DNA from: Dermatemys mawii
Taxonomy: Eukaryota > Chordata > Testudines > Dermatemydidae
DNA length: 64,000 nt
NCBI GenBank assembly: GCA_007922305.1
Contig: ML677463.1
Coordinates: forward strand, 62,001-126,000
Direction of reading: 5' to 3'
The translations under genes were made by a program, and so were the position numbers. How positions within the stretch are numbered: position 1 is the stretch's first letter; every line of letters begins with the position of its first letter. The notes below the pieces were generated by a model that had not been told where the DNA came from, made no database searches, and saw nothing but the letters and a program-made list of their open reading frames with translations. Below are positions 56,940-64,000 of the stretch, piece after piece.

Positions 56940-57600
56940 AGCCCTCCTCACTAGGTTAGCAATCCTGTCTACAAAGATATTTGTCCCTCTCTTCATTAGG
57001 TGGATCCCATCTTTTTCTAGCAATCATTCTTCCTGGAACAACATCCTATGGTCAAAGAATCCAAAGTCATCTCTCCGATACCACCTGCGTAATCATGCAT
57101 TTACCTCCACAATTCGATGGTTCCTACCTGGGCCTTTTCCTTCCACAGGGAGCATGGACGAGAATAGCACTTGCACCTCAAACTCCTTTATCCTTCTTTC
57201 CAGAGCCATATAGTCTACAGTGACCCGCTCAAGGTCATTCTTGGCAGTATCATTGGTGCCCACATGGAGAAGTAGGAAGGGGTAGTGGTACAAGGGCTAG
57301 ATTAGTCTCGGCAGACACTCTGTCACATCCTGAATTCTTTCTCCAGGCAAGCAGCACACTTCTTGAGTCTCTCGGTCTGGTCGGCAGATGGATGACTGTG
57401 ACATTCATAATGACATTTAAAGTCTTCTGCGGTGCTGCTGGTAGCAGTACTCACTGAAGCTGGGTGGCAAGAGACCAGTGGCTGTTTCCCGGGCACCCTG
57501 CTCTGAAGGCAGCATTGCCAGCCAACAGCTGCAAAGAAGTAAGGGTGGTATAGTTTTTCCTTCAGAACTGAGTGCCTGGAGACCATATTTCACAGGGAAG
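56940..57600 (-). mobile_element. CR1 LINE ORF1 remnant with esterase (SGNH-like) domain
   Basis: The minus frame 57293-57093 reads L-L-H-V-G-T-N-D and then L-E-R-R-I-K-E-F and F-S-S-M-L-P-V-E-G-K-G-P-G-R, the esterase block found in ORF1 of many CR1 elements. Frame breaks on both sides. Confidence 0.65.
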
Positions 57601-58089
57601 ACCAGATTTCAGTGTCTGTGATGCAATTGTCATGGCTGCAAATTTGGTAGACCCCTGGTTATGATTCAGGCAAACACTGGGGATTGTTCTTCTTGAACCT
57701 AAATTGCTTCATCCTCTTCCAGATAATTGGAATGTCTTGGCCATAGTCCACAAGTCCATGATAAAGCCAGGAAGAGCAATCAGCTGTTCACTGGGCTCGC
57801 TTGCCTCCCCTGTAAGTCAAGCAGGGAACTTGAACACAGAGACCACAGGGTAGACTCTGATCTCATTCATATCAGTATAACTAGGGAGTGAATGTATTCA
57901 CTTCAATGGAGTTATTCTGGGTTTACATCAGAATAACTGACAGAAGAATCTCATCCCATGTTCTAAGAAGTGCAGAAATATTAACTGATCATTAGTTGTT
58001 TAGACAACCTGGTTTAATAAATTCAATATTTAAGTGGCCTTAAGCAGATTAAATTCACAGGTAAATCTACAAAGACAGAAGTTCCTGTG

Positions 58090-58180
58090 AGCGCTTTGTG
58101 AAGGGGCAGGGTATTTCAAACTACCAGAGTGAGAACTTCCTGTGCAGTTTCAGATTGGCCATTGCAGTGTGAATAATTCT
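58090..58180 (+). promoter_or_regulatory. Gene 4 promoter block, family-conserved
   Basis: Carries ACTTCCTGTGCAGTTT at 58135-58150. The ETS-type core is intact; the RUNX-like part has one change, G to A. Confidence 0.6.
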
Positions 58181-58340
58181 TCCCCTCTCAGCTCCTGTTG
58201 TCCATTTCCTTACAAGGCAATTACAGGGTGATACCAGAGTATCTCTCAGTTCCCAAGTGATTTTTATGAAGGACAAAACCATTTGTGGCATTTCAAGGTC
58301 TAGTTCCTGAACATCAGCCTCCTATCAAAGAACTACAAAG
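58181..58340 (+). other. Gene 4 non-coding 5' exon (probable)
   Basis: Ends CTACAAAG/GTATGA and aligns with the gene 3 leader exon. It would join to the acceptor before 62793. Confidence 0.5.
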
Positions 58341-59394
58341 GTATGAGTTCCACATTCTTCAGGGATTTTCATGGTTAGAGCATGTAGTTGTTGTAAAAGG
58401 CAGTTTATTACTTCAGTATGCTTCAAGAAATGAGTGGAATTAGTTATTCTCCAATACGCATATGTCTGCTTCCTGTACAATATTTTTCTTCTGATTACAA
58501 TTTAAGAGACAGTATGAAATATAGTACTATTTCATTATTATTATTTGTATTAAGTGACTATGAAAGAATTTATTATCACAAGCATGTGAATTCTTCATTT
58601 CTGTATTTTATGCATCTCTGGTGCAGTATGTAGACTATCTAATCGTATATGGCAAATCTAGCAGATCAGCATAAACTGGGGAAGAGCAGAGACCTAATAT
58701 CTTAATTTTCAGTAAGGAATTTGACAGTGTTTCTCAAGAAATCTTACTGAGCAATTTCTTTAAATACTCTTGGATAAGAACATTATCACTGAATTAAAAA
58801 CTGGTTAAAGTACTATGAAAAAAGAGTAATGATAAATGGAAAAGGATTGAGCATAGCGTCAGGATCTTTGTTATTTACGATCTTCGCAAATAGTCTTGAA
58901 ACTGGAGTACTTAGCCCGTTACTGTAATGTAAACTAAATGTCATGTAATTCTCAAATAATACTAAATGGAGGGTTGTTCAAACTCAGATAAGATCAGATA
59001 GATAACCCAACCCCATCTGGAAGGTTTAGCAAAATAAGCAGAAAATGATATTAAAATTATAACATCTGATGCCATCCAATACATGGCTATTCAGTGATAG
59101 GGAGAAATGATGAAAGAAATCTAGGAGTGAGAGTGGAGAACAGATTAAACATGTACTTGCAATGTGTTATGTTTCCAAAAAAGTAAACAACATTTTGTGC
59201 ATAGTTAGATGCACTGAGTTACAGGACTGTCTCTCTATGGCTCTGATGATAGCATATCTAGTACCACTCTCAATCCTGTGCACTTCCATTTTGAGTTATT
59301 ATTATTAGTATTTTATTATTTATTTGTTGAACGCCTAGTGTGTAGCTGTCTGTACAGACTACAGGGGAAATGGGCCAAGATTTTCAAAAAAAAT

Positions 59395-59625
59395 CATGGA
59401 GGATAAGTCCATCAATGGCTATTAGCCAAGATGGGGAGGAATGATGTATCTTGCCTCTGTTTGCCAGAAGCTGGGAATGGGTAACGGGATGGATCACTTG
59501 ATGATTACCTGTTCCGTTCATTCCCTCTGAAGCACCCAGCATTGGCCACTGCTGGAAGACAGGATACCGGGTTAGATGGGCTTTGGTCTGACCCAGTATG
59601 GCCGTTCTTATAGTCCTATGTTCCT
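59395..59625 (+). mobile_element. CR1 LINE 3' end in gene 4 leader intron
   Basis: Ends GGTCTGACCCAGTATGGCCG and TTCTTATAG, the sense CR1 terminus. Absent from the gene 3 copy. Confidence 0.8.
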
Positions 59626-60467
59626 AAAACTGGGTGCCTAAAGTTAGGTTCCTAAATTAATAACTAGGCATGTAAAAGTAGATTTATGTTCAAAAATATT
59701 GAGCACCCATTAGCCCCTCTGAAGTCTATGATTACTACTGGGCACTTTGAAAATCAGGCTGCTTAAATAGGCCCCCACACATAGACATGAAAGCCCAATG
59801 TTTAACACCCATTTTTTGAGCATTTTGTCCATGGTCCCTAATCCAAAGATTTAGATAAACATATTTTGTTTTGTTTTTTGTTTGTTCGTTTGTGTTAAAG
59901 GCAGAAAGTGGTTGGAAGTTTTGAAGGAATTCAGAGAAAAGACACATTATTAAAGGGGCTGGAGGGATTGACTTATAAAGAAAGATGGAAGAACTAAGTG
60001 TGTATAATGAACTTTGTGTAAACCCTGATTAAAAGGGGATGCTCAATAACTGTTTAGAAATATTGAAAGTGTATCAGCATCAGTGAGGGAAATGGGTTGC
60101 TTGGAGTGGTGTGAGGTTGTAGAGCTAGGTGTAAAGGGAGGGAGGTAAGACAAAAATATTTCCCAAAGTAAGAGGTGGAAATCCCTCTGGAAGAAACATT
60201 TAAAATTAGACTCGTTAAAGCTCTAGACAGAATCTTATGATAAACATATGAAAGTATAAGCCCCAGTCTGTGTTCAATACTGCATTGTTGTATAGACCAT
60301 GTAGGGGAAGAGGGGGAGAGGAAAGAGGGTCTCTATTTCATCAGCTAGGGAAGGGAGGCAATTTCCAGGCCCAAGTCTCTTTTCCTCCCTTTCTTTATTG
60401 TTTAAAGCAATGAGAACAAATAAAAATGAGAAAAATAACATAACTGAAAACACTGCTCATAACCACA

Positions 60468-61395
60468 GAATCATAGAATATCAGGGTGGCAAGGTACCTT
60501 AGAAGGTCATCTAGTCCAACCCCCTGCTCAAAACTAAATCATCCCATGGCTTTGTCAAGGCTGACCTTAAAAACCTCTAAGGAAGGAGATTCTACCACTT
60601 CCCTAGGTAACCCATTCCAGTGCTTCACCATCTTCCTAGTGAAAAAGGTTTTCCTAATATCCAGTTTAACCTTCCTCATTGCAGCTTGAGACCATTACTC
60701 CTTGTTCTGTCATCTGCTACCATTGAGAACAGTCTAGATCCATCCTCTTTGGAACCCTCTTTCAGGTAGTTGAAGGCAGCTATCAAATCTCCCCTCAGTC
60801 TACTCTTCTGTAGACTAAACAATCCCAGTTCCCTGAGCCTCTCCTCATCAGTGTCCAGGCCCCTAATCATTTTTGTTGCCCTCCTTTGGACTCTTTCCAA
60901 TTTATCCACATCTTTCCTGTCCTGTGGGGCCCAAAACTGGACACAGTACTCCAGATGAGGCCTCACCAATTTTGAATAGAGGAGAAAGTTCATGACCCTT
61001 GATCTTCTGGCAATGCCCTTACTTATACAGCCCAAAATGCCGTTAGCCTTATCAATAAGGGCACACTGTTGATTCATATTCAGCTTCTCACCCCCTGTAA
61101 TCTGTAGGCCCTTTTCTGCAGAACTGCTCCCTAGCCATTAGGTCCCTACTCTGTAGCAGTGCATGGGATTCTTCCGTCCTAAGTGCAGGACTCTGCACTT
61201 GTTCTTGTTGAACCTCATCAAATTTCTTTTGGCCCAATCCTCTAATTTGTCTAGGTCCCTCTGTAGCCTATCCCTACCCTCCAGCATATCTACCACTCCT
61301 ACCAGGTTAGTGTCATGTGCAAACTTGCTGAGTCCACATCATCCTCCAGATCATTGATAAAGATATTGAAAAAAAATGGCCCCAGGACCAACCCT
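60468..61395 (-). mobile_element. CR1 LINE 3' part in gene 4 leader intron
   Basis: Antisense 3' end AGAATCATAGAATATCAGGG. The minus frame 61077-60676 (133 codons) reads the ORF2 C-terminus ([34 protein letters not shown]). Absent from the gene 3 copy. Confidence 0.85.
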
Positions 61396-62208
61396 GCCTC
61401 AACCAGCTAATGGGAAACAGGACCTCCTTTTCCCTGTGGCCTTTCTGGATCCTGATTCCTGTTCTTCCCTGCCATGTGAGAGTCAGGGATCCCTTAAGCA
61501 TTCCAGTCTGCTGCATTATCCTTGTTACAGACTCCCAAAGGATGAAATAAATGACATTAATATGGGATTGACATCTTCACTTCTATCTCTGCAGCATGAG
61601 GCCACATTCTGACCTCATTTGGACTGTGTAAATCTGGATGAATTCCAGTGATTCCCATGGAATTATGCCAGATGTATACAGGGCTATCTCAGAGCATAAC
61701 ATGGTCTCATAACTCTGTATTGAAACTCAATGTGCATAGTACTAAAGGATATCACACATGGGAAGGAGCAGATGGAGGAGATGCACCAATTTAGTGTCAG
61801 TCCTTGGAGGCACTGGAATCTAAAGTTCTGTTCCTAAATTCATATTTAGGTACCTAAGGCTGGGATTTTTAATGGAAATGATTTAGGTGTGCAATCCCTA
61901 TTAAAGTCAATGTTATAAAACAGGTAGAGAATCAGACCCAGAGCCTCTAGAAATCTAAGCGGAGAGCAGAGAGGGGCACCCCTTGTAATATTGTACATAC
62001 GCTGTAAGCATTTCCCCCGGCATAGCCATCCCTGTCAGCAAGGGGAGGGGGCCACAATCCAGTTCCCCCATTACCCAGAAATTGTCTGACTGAGGGCTCT
62101 TTTGCTACTGGCTCTGCCACTAACTATTGAGTTCTCCAGCATTAGGAGCCAGACTGTGTCGAGCCTCCCTCCACTGTCAGAGCAAATTAAGTTATAGCTC
62201 GATCTTTT

Positions 62209-62507
62209 AGGCCTGGGCTACACTGAGGGTGGGGCTTCGAACTAAGATACACAACTTCAGCTATGCTATTCACACAGCTGAAGTCAAAGTGTTTTACTTG
62301 GACTCACCTCGCCGTCCTCACTGCGGCGAGTCGACTGCAGCGGATCCCCCGTTGACTCCACTTACTCCTCTTGCCAGAGCTGGGGTTCTGGAGTCAACGG
62401 GGAGTGCATTCAGGGATCGATTCATAGTGTCTAGATAAGACGCGATAAGTCAATCCCTGATACATCGAACACTACCCGCCGATCCAGCAGGTAATATAGA
62501 CATGCCT
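62209..62507. mobile_element. Harbinger-like MITE just upstream of gene 4 exon 1
   Basis: The ends AGGCCTGGGCTACAC and ATAGACATGCCT are inverted, next to TTA. GTTGACTCCACT and GGAGTCAACGGGGA form an internal palindrome. Confidence 0.55.
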
Positions 62508-62794
62508 TTAGACTCCTAAATCTGTCTCTGTAGAGTTTTATTTATTTGTTTGTTTTTTCTTTTCTGAATCCCTCTAGTTAACCAGTATGTATTAATGTGT
62601 TTTCCATTCAGAACTGTGTCACATTCCCAGTGGAGTGAGAAGGAGGTCTAGTTTTTCCAAACCATCAATTATTCTGCTATTAGATCCTGACAATTGCTGT
62701 TGTTCTTCCTTAGCACATGTATCAATTTCCATCAGATCCCATTTTTCATCTCAGTCTATGCAATCAAACCTTTCTATCCCAGAATGCACCAGAA

Positions 62795-62888
62795 ATGAGT
62801 GAGCAGGCAGTGACTTATGCAGATCTGAAATTTCAAACTCCTTCCAAGCAGCAGAAGAAAAAGACACCTAAGAACACCAGGGATAAAG
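62795..62888 (+). CDS. Gene 4 coding exon 1 (gene runs beyond the window)
   Basis: 94 nt, 31 codons plus one base. Acceptor AATGCACCAG is two bases before the ATG; donor AAAG/GTGTGG. It encodes MSEQAVTYADLKF, an ITIM-like VTYADL that keeps the Tyr lost from gene 3. Its flanks match those of gene 3 exon 1 on both sides, so it is the segmental partner of gene 3. Its remaining exons should lie right of position 64000. Confidence 0.85.
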
Positions 62889-63139
62889 GTGTGGTATGTT
62901 TGTAAGCATGAGAACATATCTGCTATTACTGATATTTTATTGTCCAGGTTAAATCTCTTCCTTGGGCTGTACACATTATACCTGACTTTATCTATTTATA
63001 TCATTAGCTTTTTCTTCAGTGTCAGGCACAGTTATTTTAGTAATTTGTTAAAATCTGCCAGGAACTGAAATGCTGAATGTTGCACTGTATTCTGGGCACA
63101 GGGAGCAAAAGTTATCTACCTTTGGAGCCCCAGAACACA

Positions 63140-63200
63140 GTTCTGTGATTAATTGATTGTTTGATTGTTGTTGATTGATTGTTTGATTGTTGCTGATTTG
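63140..63200. repeat. Simple repeat, TTGATTG/TTTGATTG units
   Basis: Short imperfect TTGATTGTT run in gene 4 intron 1. The matching place in the gene 3 copy lacks the expansion. Confidence 0.85.
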
Positions 63201-64000
63201 CCCTGTGTTCAAGGAGACACGGTCTCTTTAAGTTATGCCTTGAGGTTGAAGTATTAAAGGAGGTGATATGTGAACTCTTATCTCCTTTCTGAAACCTATT
63301 CCTATCCGGAAAAGTATCATTTTCTCTATACTTTGCTTTCAACATGATGAAGTCAAGACTGATTCTTCATCGTCCACATATATTTACCATCCCAGAGCCT
63401 TAAAATCATTCCTGTTAAGCAGAGAATTTCCTGAGCTACAGAGGATTTCCACTGAGCATCCAAGAAGTTGAGCACTTAATTTTTGAGAAGATGACATTTA
63501 AAAATATTTTTTTAAAAACGGAAGGAAATGGGCTCCATCTAGAAGAGAATAAGGCCAAGTGCCATGTTTCCTCTGAAATTAATTGTAAAACAACCATTGA
63601 CTTGAATGGGGGCAGAAGCAAGCTTTAAATCCAGGAAATAACACTAGAAATGTTTAATGAGTTTATAAATACGTTTAGATCACAGTTCAATTTGTTTTGA
63701 AGCATGTAAAATTAAATTTTACATTTCAAGCTTGTAATTAGCAGAATGCATGAGTCAAGGATAGTCGAAGTGATACATTATCTTAACTGGATATTTCCAT
63801 AACTTTTAATGCTTAGCTTTTTAACTGTAATGTTCGGATTATAGTGTATGTGCAAAGGCTTATGTAAGTCATTTGAACAACTTTAAATGTAACAAAACTT
63901 TTGGGTAAGACTCTAAATAGGAGTCAGATACTGGAAACAAGATGATAAGATGTATATGCTGAATTCACAGATGTTGGTTGGTTGACCCCAGTACACTGGT

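Larger units (their letters stand above)
57650..64000 (+). repeat. Segmental duplication, copy 2 (gene 4), open at the window edge
   Basis: Partner of 43005-48830. The last bases of the window still align just upstream of the position of the gene 3 orphan exon, so the copy continues to the right. Confidence 0.85.

Overview
The window is vertebrate nuclear DNA, most probably from a turtle (Testudines). This rests on CR1 LINEs in every state of decay, tRNA-derived SINEs whose tails resemble CR1 (the turtle CryI type), solo LTRs, hAT, Tigger-like and Harbinger-like elements, and introns with GT/AG borders. The species call is an inference from repeat families I recognise, not from a search.

The functional content is a head-to-tail cluster on the + strand of type II C-type lectin-like receptors of the natural-killer or myeloid kind (KLRA/Ly49, CLEC12 style). 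I read three complete six-exon genes and the start of a fourth. Gene 1 is 13355-19894 (249 aa). Gene 2 is 30206-42215 (262 aa). Gene 3 is 45923-54134 (226 aa). Gene 4 has coding exon 1 at 62795-62888 and runs off the right edge. All share the order cytoplasmic tail, transmembrane exon, stalk exon and three lectin-domain exons, with intron phases 1-1-1-0-2. Each is preceded by a non-coding 5' exon and a conserved promoter block with an ETS-like site (about 11.68, 25.77, 43.51 and 58.14 kb). Between genes 1 and 2 lies a decayed copy of which only the transmembrane exon is recognisable (22307-22406).

Genes 1, 2 and 4 carry an ITIM-like tyrosine motif at the N-terminus, so they look inhibitory. 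Gene 3 differs: the tyrosine is replaced by cysteine, an Asp and an Arg sit in or beside the membrane segment, the stalk is cut short by a new splice donor, and a spare exon with an intact ITIM motif lies between its exons 1 and 2. That exon has lost its ATG, but it is exactly 90 nt and phase-compatible, so it could be spliced in as a cassette.

Layout: 1-11.6 kb, gene-free and repeat-rich, with a 400-N gap and a solo LTR; 11.6-20.5 kb, gene 1; 20.5-25.7 kb, decayed copy and transposons; 25.7-42.2 kb, gene 2, with large CR1 insertions in introns 3 and 4 and a hAT element directly before its first coding exon; 43-54.1 kb, gene 3; 54.2-57.6 kb, repeats; 57.65-64 kb, gene 4 in a segmental copy of the 43.0-48.8 kb block.
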